In this document: piece after piece, positions 25,736 through 33,011 of the stretch | How positions within the stretch are numbered: the stretch's first letter is position 1 | Layout: the number at the start of each line of letters is the position of its first letter | NCBI RefSeq assembly: GCF_900184995.1 | Contig: NZ_LT860098.1 | Coordinates: forward strand, 501,001-565,000 | Source of the DNA: Konateibacter massiliensis | Lineage (GTDB): Bacteria; Bacillota; Clostridia; Lachnospirales; Lachnospiraceae | Length of the DNA stretch: 64,000 bases | Direction: 5' to 3' | Position numbers and translations under genes: made by a program | The notes under the pieces: generated by a model | Told to the model about the DNA's origin: nothing | Seen by the model: the letters and a program-made list of their open reading frames with translations, nothing else | The model's database searches: none

Positions 25736-26436
25736 TATTGTATTCCTCCTTCATATTTCTGAAATAATAGTGCGTTTTCCGTAAAGATATGAATATAAAC
25801 ATCTTTCACTAACTCGTGCAGTTTCTGAAACGTCAGGTGATAGGAGGCACAGCCGTCCTCCGGGGCCGTAAAATCATTGGTGCACACCTCAATCTCCTTT
25901 ATGATACTTCCTGCTGCCTCGTGCTCATCCTCCAGCTCCTTTACATATGCAGGGCTTCCGCCGCCTAAATAGGTTTTCTTCATATAAGGAAACGTGAGTT
26001 TTTCTTCTTTTGCAAAATGTTCCTGTAACTCTTTTCTCAAATCGGAAAAAAGTCCGTGCAGCGAAACAAGCTGTTCCTGGTGATGTTCGTAGTGTGCAAG
26101 AAGCACTTTATTTATCAGCCCATCAATTTCCGCAAGGAGCTTTCTCTCCTTTGTGTGATGAGTATCAACGATATAGTCGATAAGTTCAGGCACTTCCATT
26201 TCACTCAAACGCCCTACCTCAAGCACCTCTCTGTTCTCTGTGTGAGAACCCTCCTTCACAAGCTTCTTATTCAGCAGCTCAATAAAACTCTTTGGATCAA
26301 TTCCAAGCTCCTCAACTGCATCCTCCAGCCTGTCCTTTCCTCCGCAGCAATAATCAATGTGAAAATCATTAAATATTTCAACCGCTCTGGGATATGCTTT
26401 TACTACATCTGTTACCTTCATGTCGTTCGTAATCAT
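25735..26436 (-). CDS. ric: Iron-sulfur cluster repair di-iron protein (RIC/ScdA/YtfE)
   Basis: Protein of 233 residues that repairs Fe-S clusters damaged by NO or peroxide. The N-terminal ScdA_N domain has FNDFHIDYCCGGK (residues 20-33). The hemerythrin-like domain (about 80-225) has several diiron His/Glu residues (HHTKERKLL, HYEHHQEQL, HFAKEEKL, HEAAG). It is the first gene of the ric-flavodiiron operon, and its promoter carries an FNR-like dyad centred at about -41.5. Confidence 0.93.
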   Translation of the reverse strand: MITNDMKVTDVVKAYPRAVEIFNDFHIDYCCGGKDRLEDAVEELGIDPKSFIELLNKKLVKEGSHTENREVLEVGRLSEMEVPELIDYIVDTHHTKERKLLAEIDGLINKVLLAHYEHHQEQLVSLHGLFSDLRKELQEHFAKEEKLTFPYMKKTYLGGGSPAYVKELEDEHEAAGSIIKEIEVCTNDFTAPEDGCASYHLTFQKLHELVKDVYIHIFTENALLFQKYEGGIQ

Positions 26437-26491
26437 TTTTTATCCTCCTATATATCTATGTTTCAAAATGTTTTGTTCCTTTTGTAAGCAT

Positions 26492-26533
26492 AGTATATCC
26501 AAGTTAAAAGAATAAAAATGTGATTCAAATCAT
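26492..26533 (-). promoter_or_regulatory. FNR/CRP-type activated promoter of ric
   Basis: The dyad GTGATTCAAATCAT (26520-26533; halves RTGATT and AATCAY) lies upstream of a minus-strand TATACT (26492-26497). If transcription starts about 7 bases after the -10, the dyad is centred near -41.5, the class II position for CRP/FNR activators. No good -35 box is present, as expected for an activator-dependent promoter. The Crp/Fnr gene is the next gene upstream. Confidence 0.6.
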
Positions 26534-26562
26534 TATTTCAAAAAATATATAAAAGTTTTTAC

Positions 26563-27252
26563 TCAATCGGCATTTTCAAAAATTTCTCGCAGAATATCTG
26601 TATTTTGTACATGGATCTTCTTGTTACCCTCCAGCTTGATTGCACCCTCTGCCTGCAATTCTCCAAGCTTTCGGCTTATGGTCTCTCTTCTTATATTGAT
26701 ATAGGCGGCGATATCCTCTCTCGTCAGCTCTATCGTCTTTCCTTTTATTCGGCTGCTTCGAAGTAAAAGAAAGCCCGCTACCCTTGCCTTGGCATCGTTG
26801 ACGGACAAGAGCCGGACCAGTTCATTGGTCAGAGAAAGCTTTTCCCCTACTACATTTAATATTTTCACACCGATTTCAGGTCTTTTTAAAATCAAAGCCT
26901 GGATATCGCTCTGAGAAATCAAACAGACTCCCGCCTCACCGAGCGGGACGGCATTTGCCCCAAAGCTCTTTCCGCCGAAAATATTTTGTTCTCCGTATAT
27001 ATCTCCATCCACAAGGATATCCAAAACATATTCTTTTCCCTCAAAGGAGTAACGGTTTATTTTTATTTTTCCATAGCGGACAATCATGATTTTATCCGCG
27101 GTATCCGTCTCATGAAAAATAGTATCGCCCCTCTTGTAGTCAAGGTGCTGTGCCTTCGCAATCAGTTCCTTTTGTTCCTCAACGGAAAGCGGCTCAAAAA
27201 GCGCAATCTTGGAGGTACACAGGTGATTGCATGTCATACAGTTATATTCCAT
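26563..27252 (-). CDS. Crp/Fnr-family regulator with N-terminal cysteines
   Basis: Regulator of 229 residues: an N-terminal Cys cluster (NCMTCNHLC), a cyclic-nucleotide-binding-like beta barrel (about 20-125), a dimer helix, and a C-terminal HTH (LTREDIAAYINIRRETISRK). The spacing of Cys 5, 8 and 12 could hold an Fe-S cluster that senses O2 or NO, as in FNR; a fourth ligand would be needed. Its position upstream of ric and the FNR-like dyad there make it the likely activator of ric and the flavodiiron gene. HcpR or DNR-like functions are alternatives. Confidence 0.9.
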   Translation of the reverse strand: MEYNCMTCNHLCTSKIALFEPLSVEEQKELIAKAQHLDYKRGDTIFHETDTADKIMIVRYGKIKINRYSFEGKEYVLDILVDGDIYGEQNIFGGKSFGANAVPLGEAGVCLISQSDIQALILKRPEIGVKILNVVGEKLSLTNELVRLLSVNDAKARVAGFLLLRSSRIKGKTIELTREDIAAYINIRRETISRKLGELQAEGAIKLEGNKKIHVQNTDILREIFENAD

Positions 27253-27470
27253 GTTCTGCTCCTTTCCTGTGGTGGATTTTTCTTGTAAAGTTATAAATTT
27301 CTAAACATTGTCCCCCTCAATCCCTTTCGAGTGCTTTATATCACCAATGACTTCATTATATATTATTTTAAATCTTGTTGCAGCTTTTATGTATTAATAG
27401 ATGCATTATTTTGCCTTATGCATCTATGATTGCATATCCTTTACATCTTTTTATATACAACTTTTTGCCC

Positions 27471-27689
27471 TTAAGAATGGAGTTGCTCAGACTCCTCCAA
27501 AAGCTCCAAAATTTTCGGAGTACATCGTCTGCCGCCACAGCTCCCGCTTCCCGCCCCGGTAGCCTTTCGCACCTTTTCCAGCGTATCCGCTCCCTCGGCA
27601 ATCACCTTTTTCATCGTGCTTTTGTTGATTGCCTTGCAGATACAGACCTTGGTGTACTTGTCCACAATATCCTGATTCATATCACTCAT
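27471..27689 (-). CDS. BFD-like [2Fe-2S]-binding protein
   Basis: Small ferredoxin-like protein of 72 residues with the Cys pattern of the bacterioferritin-associated ferredoxin domain: CIC near residue 16 and GSCGGRRC near residue 50. BFD domains pass electrons, for example to reductases or ferritin. It overlaps the preceding Lys-rich gene by 8 bases, so the two are translated together. It could supply electrons for the stress proteins next to it; that is inference. Confidence 0.88.
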   Translation of the reverse strand: MSDMNQDIVDKYTKVCICKAINKSTMKKVIAEGADTLEKVRKATGAGSGSCGGRRCTPKILELLEESEQLHS

Positions 27690-28041
27690 GGCTTTCCTCC
27701 CCTTTCTTCTTTAACCTTTTAGATAGCTTTCTCAATACCGACTCCAAGTATTCGCGTTCCTTTTTCTTTAGCACAGAAAAAGCAGTGGTTCCCTCTGCTG
27801 ATTGGTTTGCAAGCAAGGTATTGCAGTCTTGCAGCAAATAAAGCAGTGTCTTATTTTCCTCTTCACTTATCTGCTTATTAACATTTTGTTTCTGTTTTTT
27901 GACTGATTTCACTTTATTTTTCTTTTGCTTCTTTTTTTCCTTCGCCCATGCCTCGCCTTTACTGCAATGAGGATTGTTAAGGGAGCAATGTCTCTTGCAG
28001 TGCGGGCAGTGTTCTTGTTTTTTGTTTTCTTTTTTCATCAT
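27682..28041 (-). CDS. Hypothetical Lys-rich protein with Cys/His cluster
   Basis: About 119 residues, strongly basic in the middle (a run of alternating Lys/Glu around residues 35-55) and with an N-terminal zinc-knuckle-like cluster CPHCKRHCSLNNPHC. The ATG pair at 28041/28038 follows AAGGAGG, so the longer frame from 28110 is rejected. The C-terminal half is an amphipathic helical region. No family is recognised. Its overlap with the BFD-like gene implies a joint function, perhaps in metal or iron-sulfur handling, but this is only contextual. Confidence 0.75.
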   Translation of the reverse strand: MMKKENKKQEHCPHCKRHCSLNNPHCSKGEAWAKEKKKQKKNKVKSVKKQKQNVNKQISEEENKTLLYLLQDCNTLLANQSAEGTTAFSVLKKKEREYLESVLRKLSKRLKKKGEESHE

Positions 28042-28125
28042 TTGCCTCCTTAACGAACCTTTTAGATATTTCCATATTACTATATCGCTGTGCTTTTTAG
28101 CAACTGACAATAAATGAAACTTATC

Positions 28126-28155
28126 TTGACTTTTTCTAAAAATTTATGATAGAAT
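28126..28155 (+). promoter_or_regulatory. Promoter of the DUF2798 gene leader
   Basis: TTGACT (28126-28131) and TAGAAT (28150-28155) with an 18-base spacer. The expected transcript start near 28162 leaves a leader of about 90 bases before the ATG at 28256. Confidence 0.6.
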
Positions 28156-28188
28156 ACTAAAAGTTTAATCACTGCGTATAACTGTTCA

Positions 28189-28222
28189 GCGTGAGACCAT
28201 TTGTTGGTTTCACGCTTTTTTT
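28189..28222 (+). terminator. Terminator hairpin in the leader of the DUF2798 gene (attenuator candidate)
   Basis: GCGTGAGACCA (28189-28199) pairs with TGGTTTCACGC (28205-28215), followed by seven T. It is a full intrinsic terminator between a promoter and its gene. CTGCG (28172-28176) could also pair with CGCAG (28223-28227) around it, giving room for alternative folds. Confidence 0.7.
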
Positions 28223-28255
28223 CGCAGAAAATCAAAAGAAAGCTGAGGATTTAAA

Positions 28256-28753
28256 ATGGATTTTTACATGAAGTTACCTAGAAACAAGAAAGAATTTGCG
28301 CTGTTTATGACTGTTATTTCAGTCATTTCGGTAAATATTATTGCGCCGCTTATTACCTGCTTTGAGGCAGGATTTCATCTGTATGTATGGGCAGATGCCC
28401 TGAAGGTTATTCCGTTTATATGGCTGAGCGTTATTTCCCTGGTATTGCTGACCTATCGTCCCGCTGAGTGGCTCACCCACAAAATCGTGAAGGACGGCGA
28501 TAGCTTTAATACTGTGATGCTCGTCAATATCTTATGCACGGTTTTCCTTATGTCTATTTTCCTGACCATAATCGGAACATGGATTGGCACCGGTGCTGTC
28601 ACCATGCTTCCTATCCGTCGCTTCTTCTATCTGTGGCCGAGAAATTTTTCAATTTCGTTTGCGGTTGAATTATGTATTGCACAGCCGATTGCACGGTGGG
28701 TCATACTGCTCAAGCACCGGACAGAGCAAAATTTTTTGATACCCGAAGAATAG
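28256..28753 (+). CDS. DUF2798-family membrane protein
   Basis: Integral membrane protein of 165 residues with four hydrophobic segments arranged as two DUF2798-like repeats (first around residues 12-75, second around 85-150; FALFMTVISVISVNIIAPL is the first). The function of the family is unknown. The start follows GCTGAGGA. It is monocistronic, runs opposite to its neighbours, and has a leader with a terminator, so expression is probably controlled by attenuation. Confidence 0.85.
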   Translation: MDFYMKLPRNKKEFALFMTVISVISVNIIAPLITCFEAGFHLYVWADALKVIPFIWLSVISLVLLTYRPAEWLTHKIVKDGDSFNTVMLVNILCTVFLMSIFLTIIGTWIGTGAVTMLPIRRFFYLWPRNFSISFAVELCIAQPIARWVILLKHRTEQNFLIPEE

Positions 28754-28768
28754 CCTTGGTCACAAAAA

Positions 28769-28794
28769 CCCGCCCGGCTTCACCGCCGGACGGG
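28769..28794 (-). terminator. Terminator of the UbiD-UbiA-UbiX-ABC operon
   Basis: CCCGCCCGGC (28769-28778) pairs with GCCGGACGGG (28785-28794) with one mismatch. The minus strand continues with GTTTTTG. It lies 37 bases past the permease stop and may also serve the convergent DUF2798 gene. Confidence 0.8.
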
Positions 28795-28830
28795 CTCTCA
28801 TAATCTTTTTATATCATAAACCAGTTTCCT

Positions 28831-29574
28831 TTATTTCCAAGCGCAAAGCTTCTCAGAAAGGAAATCCGTCACTGCAAAGAGCAAAAAGCCTACAATCGAA
28901 ATTACGATAATTCCACTGTACATTCCGATGTAATCAATCCTAGACCACGAATCCACAATATAATACCCCATTCCGTATCTTGTTCCATAACCTTCCACAA
29001 AAAATAATACGGACACCGCTGTTCCGAGGGAAATACGAAGGCTCGTGAGCAGCTCCGGCAAAATTGCAGGAAGGGTGATGTGGCAAATGACCTGAAGCGG
29101 TGAAGCTCCTGCACTGACTGTCACGAGATAAAGGGAGGAATCAATATTTTGAATGCTGTCTCGCACGGCGACAATGACCTGAAAGACAATAATCAAAAAT
29201 ATAATCGCAACCTTCGAGCCGTCACGCATGCCAAGCAAGAGCATGGCAACCGGGAGCAGTGCCGTCTTTGGTATCGGATAGCTGAAATAGACAAGCGGAT
29301 AAAGCACCTTGTTTATTCCCTTTGAATATGCCATAAGCATTCCGACCGGGACACCTACCGCCAGAGAAAGCGCAAGCCCGATTCCAATCCTCTTGAGGCT
29401 GATGAGGATATGTATCAAAATATGGTCCTTCCATACTCTTCCAAAGTTGGCATACACATCAACAGGATTGGGAACTACTGTCGTATTCGCTGCCAGATAG
29501 CCGATATACCAGAGAAGATTCAGGAGAAGAAACCCTTCCAGAAAATGAAGGCAATGCGTTCTTAATTTTTTCAA
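28831..29574 (-). CDS. ABC transporter permease (NitT/TauT/SsuC type)
   Basis: Membrane permease of 247 residues with about six transmembrane segments and the BPD loop (TVSAGASPLQVICHITLPAI). It belongs to the nitrate/taurine/aromatic-sulfonate/thiamine-precursor class. It overlaps the ATPase gene by 4 bases and is the last gene of the UbiD-UbiA-UbiX-SBP-ATPase-permease run, so it most likely imports the substrate of those enzymes. Confidence 0.92.
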   Translation of the reverse strand: MKKLRTHCLHFLEGFLLLNLLWYIGYLAANTTVVPNPVDVYANFGRVWKDHILIHILISLKRIGIGLALSLAVGVPVGMLMAYSKGINKVLYPLVYFSYPIPKTALLPVAMLLLGMRDGSKVAIIFLIIVFQVIVAVRDSIQNIDSSLYLVTVSAGASPLQVICHITLPAILPELLTSLRISLGTAVSVLFFVEGYGTRYGMGYYIVDSWSRIDYIGMYSGIIVISIVGFLLFAVTDFLSEKLCAWK

Positions 29575-30359
29575 AACTGCACCTCCCTCTCATTCTCATC
29601 TGCTTGCAAAAGCTTATGAAGCCGTTTCTTCTGCACAAGAAAATCGCCTTCCTCCGGCTCCATCTCGCCAAAATAAGGATTTTGAATGCGTGCAAGCTGT
29701 CTGCCGCCTTCTCTTCCAAGTACAAGAATTTCCTTCCCAAGATACAGTGCCTCCTCCATGCTGTGCGTCACCAGTATCGTAGTCGGCTTCTTCTGACGCC
29801 AAATCTTCAAGAAAAGCTCCCAGCCGTCTAAACGCGTAATTGCATCCAAGGAAGAAAACGGTTCATCCATCAGCAAAAGATCCGGCTCCTGCAAAAAAGC
29901 GCGGGCGATTGCTCCTCTTTGCACCTGCCCGCCGCTTAACTCGCGTGGGTAGCGCTCCAATAGGGTATCAAGCTGCAGCTCGCGACACATCTCTTCCAGC
30001 TCTGCTTTCTTTGCCTCCTCAACATGGCGATTTCGGAGTTTAAGCGGAAGAAGGCAGTTTTGGCGCAGGGTTTTCCACGGAAGAAGACCGCAATTTTGAG
30101 GGATAACCGCAATTTTATGAAATTTAGGGTTCAAAGGTACGTTTGCACCTTCTCCCTCCATGTAAACCGCACCGCTGTCAGGCAGGAGCATTCCTGCAAG
30201 CACCTGAATCAGCGTTGACTTACCGCAGCCAGACGGCCCTAACACGGCAAGTATCTCTCCCTCCCCCAGATTGAGGGAGAAATCGGAGAGCACCGGCACC
30301 TGACTGCCCTTTCTTTTGTAGCTTACGGAAATTTCATCGATTATCAGCATGTTTTTCAC
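29571..30359 (-). CDS. ABC transporter ATP-binding protein (NitT/TauT type)
   Basis: ATPase subunit of 262 residues with Walker A GPSGCGKST (about 38-46), signature LSGGQVQRG and Walker B LLLMDEPFSSLD. A Q-loop IPQNCGLLPW is present. The DEPFSSLD form is usual for SsuB/TauB-like subunits. It starts 3 bases after the binding-protein stop and overlaps the permease gene by 4 bases, so the three subunits are made together. Confidence 0.93.
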   Translation of the reverse strand: MKNMLIIDEISVSYKRKGSQVPVLSDFSLNLGEGEILAVLGPSGCGKSTLIQVLAGMLLPDSGAVYMEGEGANVPLNPKFHKIAVIPQNCGLLPWKTLRQNCLLPLKLRNRHVEEAKKAELEEMCRELQLDTLLERYPRELSGGQVQRGAIARAFLQEPDLLLMDEPFSSLDAITRLDGWELFLKIWRQKKPTTILVTHSMEEALYLGKEILVLGREGGRQLARIQNPYFGEMEPEEGDFLVQKKRLHKLLQADENEREVQF

Positions 30360-30362
30360 CTG

Positions 30363-31319
30363 TTATTTCGCCTCACTGTAAACATCGTAAGTAACCTGCT
30401 CGTAGGTCAAGGAAGCATCACATAATCCTTTTTCACTTGCCCATGCCACGGCTGCCTCAACATCTTCCTTTGGCGGAAGCTGGCTTGTACGGAATGGCTT
30501 AATTTCAACTTTACCGATCATTTCCTCCGGATAGCCGACTGCCTCGATTACTGTTTTTTCATATTCGGACAAATCTGTTTCATTCATGTAGTCAACCGCT
30601 TCGTTATATGCCTTGTAAAGGTTGCGAATCGCCTCATTCTTGCTGTCCAGTGCGGTCTGTGAAAATGCAGAAACAGCAGGGTAAAGTCCATTCTCATTTG
30701 CAGTGCCAAGCTGGATTGCTCCGTCTGCTAAGGCAAGTGTTGCAAAAGGCTCCGGCAAAAGTCCAAGGTCAATCTGGTCATTTCTAAGAAGCTCCAAACG
30801 ATCCGGAATTCTCGGAACAACCTCTTTTACCACGTCTGCTGCTTCCATTCCATTTGCTTTCAAAATACTGTCCAATGTATATTCAATTAAAGTATTTTCT
30901 GAAATTGCAATGCTCTTTCCTGCAATCTGGCTGATATCAGTAATGCCACTGTTTTTACCTGCTACCAGAATATAATCACCGTCTGTGATACCTGTGATTT
31001 TTACATCAAATCCAGCATTTTGATACATGCAGATACCTACATAATCGGTAAGCACACCATCCAGTTCTCCTGCCTGAAATGCAGCGTCACGGTCCTTAGC
31101 GGAAGTAAACACCTGCAAATCCAGTTCAAAATTATATTTGTCTGCAAGATTATTTTCATTGATAAGTACATAAGGAATAACATCGGAGGATGACATCATA
31201 CCGATGCGAATCACTTCCTTCGGAGCGTCGGCGGATACCGCCTCCTCCTTTTTTGAGCAGCCTGCTGCTGCAAGCAGCATTGTAAAAACTAACAGTGTTG
31301 TAATAATCTTATTTTTCAT
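30363..31319 (-). CDS. NMT1/SsuA-like substrate-binding lipoprotein
   Basis: Extracellular binding protein of 318 residues. The signal peptide ends in the lipobox AAGC. The mature part (IRIGMMSSSDVIPYVLINE...) and LLRNDQIDLGLLPEPFATLA are typical of the NMT1/THI5-like family, which binds small aromatic or sulfonated ligands. The ATG at 31319 follows GGAAGGA; it overlaps the ubiX-like stop by 11 bases, a strong sign of shared translation with that enzyme. The ligand may be an aromatic carboxylate used by UbiA/UbiD/UbiX; this is inferred. Confidence 0.88.
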   Translation of the reverse strand: MKNKIITTLLVFTMLLAAAGCSKKEEAVSADAPKEVIRIGMMSSSDVIPYVLINENNLADKYNFELDLQVFTSAKDRDAAFQAGELDGVLTDYVGICMYQNAGFDVKITGITDGDYILVAGKNSGITDISQIAGKSIAISENTLIEYTLDSILKANGMEAADVVKEVVPRIPDRLELLRNDQIDLGLLPEPFATLALADGAIQLGTANENGLYPAVSAFSQTALDSKNEAIRNLYKAYNEAVDYMNETDLSEYEKTVIEAVGYPEEMIGKVEIKPFRTSQLPPKEDVEAAVAWASEKGLCDASLTYEQVTYDVYSEAK

Positions 31320-31902
31320 AGTGTCCTTCCCATCTTTCATAATATTCATTTTCAATTTCTAATGCGTCGAGGGTTTTTCCCACGACAAAATTAATCAAAT
31401 CATCCATCGTCTGAGGATGGTTGTAAAAGCCGGGCATAGCCGGAAGAATAACGGCTCCCTCTCCTGAAAGCTTTGCCATATTCTGCAAATGTGTGGTGGA
31501 GACAGGTGCTTCCCGCGGTACAAGCACGAGCTTTCGCCGCTCTTTCAGCATAACGTCCGCCGCTCTTGTAAGAAGCGTATCCGTTATTCCACATGTGATT
31601 TTGGCAAGACTCGACATTGAGCAGGGCACGATTGCCATCCCATCAAATCGGCTGGAGCCACTTGCAGCAGCGGAAAACAGATTGCTGTTATCCTCATGCA
31701 CAATTTTTGCCTTATTTTTGCTCAAGCGCTCTATCTCCTCGGACAAAGTGGTGCCTGTTTCGTATTTTAACACCTCTTCCCCAAGAGAAGATGCCACAAC
31801 ATGTATCTCCATGTCCCGCATAGATAGCTGCTCCAGCAGGCGTAGAAAATAGATGCTTCCGCTTGCGCCTGTCAGCCCTAAAATTATTTTCTTCATTTTC
31901 AT
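31309..31902 (-). CDS. ubiX: UbiX-family flavin prenyltransferase
   Basis: Enzyme of 197 residues that makes prenylated FMN, the cofactor of UbiD decarboxylases. The flavin motif GLTGASGSIYFLRLL (residues 9-23), the CSMSSLAKITCGI segment and the C-terminal PAMPGFYNHPQTMDDLINF are conserved. It lies with the UbiD- and UbiA-type genes, separated from the latter by a 236-base structured region. An AAGGA ribosome site lies five bases before the ATG. Confidence 0.93.
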   Translation of the reverse strand: MKMKKIILGLTGASGSIYFLRLLEQLSMRDMEIHVVASSLGEEVLKYETGTTLSEEIERLSKNKAKIVHEDNSNLFSAAASGSSRFDGMAIVPCSMSSLAKITCGITDTLLTRAADVMLKERRKLVLVPREAPVSTTHLQNMAKLSGEGAVILPAMPGFYNHPQTMDDLINFVVGKTLDALEIENEYYERWEGHYEK

Positions 31903-31984
31903 CTGTATCCTTTTTGATATTTTTTTAACAAATATTCTCGCGATTTTTTATTATGATGAAGGGTTCAAAAGTATTTTACTCCTT

Positions 31985-32136
31985 GATACCTACGGATTGT
32001 TACGCACTTTGTGCTCCCACAATCCTAAAAACATTCGAAATCCGCCCTATTCGGGCTACTTTCTCATGTTTTGCGGGTCCCAAGGTCATGTGTTTTCATG
32101 CAAGCATGAAACGCATGACCTTTTGACTCTGGTATC
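31985..32136 (-). ncRNA. Candidate structured RNA between ubiA and ubiX
   Basis: On the transcribed strand an outer pair GATACC/GGTATC (32131-32136 with 31985-31990) encloses three clear hairpins. The first is AAGGTCATG...CATGACCTT (32082-32122) with a GCATGAAA/TTTCATGC inner stem. The second is GCCC-GAATA-GGGC (32044-32056). The third is GGATTGT...ACAATCC (31994-32025) with inner GCAC-AAA-GTGC. The element begins three bases past the ubiA stop, has no ORF, and has no long T-run. It may be a leader or riboswitch for ubiX and the ABC genes, an RNA gene, or an intergenic repeat. I cannot assign a known Rfam family. Confidence 0.6.
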
Positions 32137-32138
32137 TA

Positions 32139-33011
32139 TCATACAAACGCGTCCAGCAGTCCAAACACCAGCAAGGTGATGCTGACAAGCTGGTTGACAC
32201 TGTAGGAGGCAATGTTTACATTAGTGAGGTTTGTCGGCGAAACCATGCGGTATTCTGCGACAAACAGGATTGCGATTATTCCGATGCCGATAAAATAAAT
32301 AATACCAAACTGCGGCACTAAGATGCCTATCAAAATCAGACAGCAAAGCGTAATGATGTGAAACAGCATCGCAATCATAAGCGCGCCCTTCACACCAAAA
32401 CGAGCCGGTATGGAGTGAAGTCCGTTTTGTGTGTCAAACTCGTAATCCTGACAACCGTAAATAATATCAAAGCCTGCAACCCAAAGTGTGTTCGCAGCTC
32501 CCATTACAAGCGGAATAAACTCAAAGCGCCCTGTCACGGCAAGCCATGCGCCAACCGGAGCGCAGGCGCAGGTCACACCCAGTACCAGATGGCAGAGGTA
32601 GGTAAAGCGCTTGCAGTAGGAGTAAATGATAAGTAAAAACAGTGCTATCGGTGAGAGTGCAAAGCAAAGCCAATTTAGCTTGTACGCACCAAACAGCATG
32701 GCGATAAAACAGATTGCGGTAAATACAATTACTTCGCCCGATTTCATCTCGCCCTGCGGAAGCTGCCGGCCTGCAGTTCTTGGATTTTTCGCATCAATCT
32801 TTGCATCAATAACGCGGTTTATTGCATTTGCACCGGTTCTGGCTCCCATAAAGCAAACCAAAATCCAGATAAGCGTCGAAATCTTCGGAAGTCCTTTGGC
32901 GGCAAGAACCATGGAAACCAAGGCAAAGCTGAAGGAAAATATCGTATGTGAAAACATAACAAGCTTTCCGTATGCCTGTATCTTTCTTCCTATCTTTTTA
33001 ATCAATTCCAT
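32139..33011 (-). CDS. UbiA-family prenyltransferase (MqnP-like)
   Basis: Integral membrane prenyltransferase of 290 residues with about nine helices. The first Asp-rich motif is NAINRVIDAKIDAKNPRTAG (about 59-78) and the second DIIYGCQDYEFD (about 180). The length and the company of UbiD and UbiX fit MqnP, which prenylates 1,4-dihydroxy-6-naphthoate in the futalosine route, or a 4-hydroxybenzoate prenyltransferase. It overlaps the UbiD gene by 14 bases. Confidence 0.9.
   Translation of the reverse strand: MELIKKIGRKIQAYGKLVMFSHTIFSFSFALVSMVLAAKGLPKISTLIWILVCFMGARTGANAINRVIDAKIDAKNPRTAGRQLPQGEMKSGEVIVFTAICFIAMLFGAYKLNWLCFALSPIALFLLIIYSYCKRFTYLCHLVLGVTCACAPVGAWLAVTGRFEFIPLVMGAANTLWVAGFDIIYGCQDYEFDTQNGLHSIPARFGVKGALMIAMLFHIITLCCLILIGILVPQFGIIYFIGIGIIAILFVAEYRMVSPTNLTNVNIASYSVNQLVSITLLVFGLLDAFV

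Noticed and set aside
32082-32122. Plain terminator reading of the AAGGTCATG...CATGACCTT hairpin after ubiA
   Set aside because: It may pause RNA polymerase, but further stems and a closing pair enclose it, so I treat it as part of a larger structured element.
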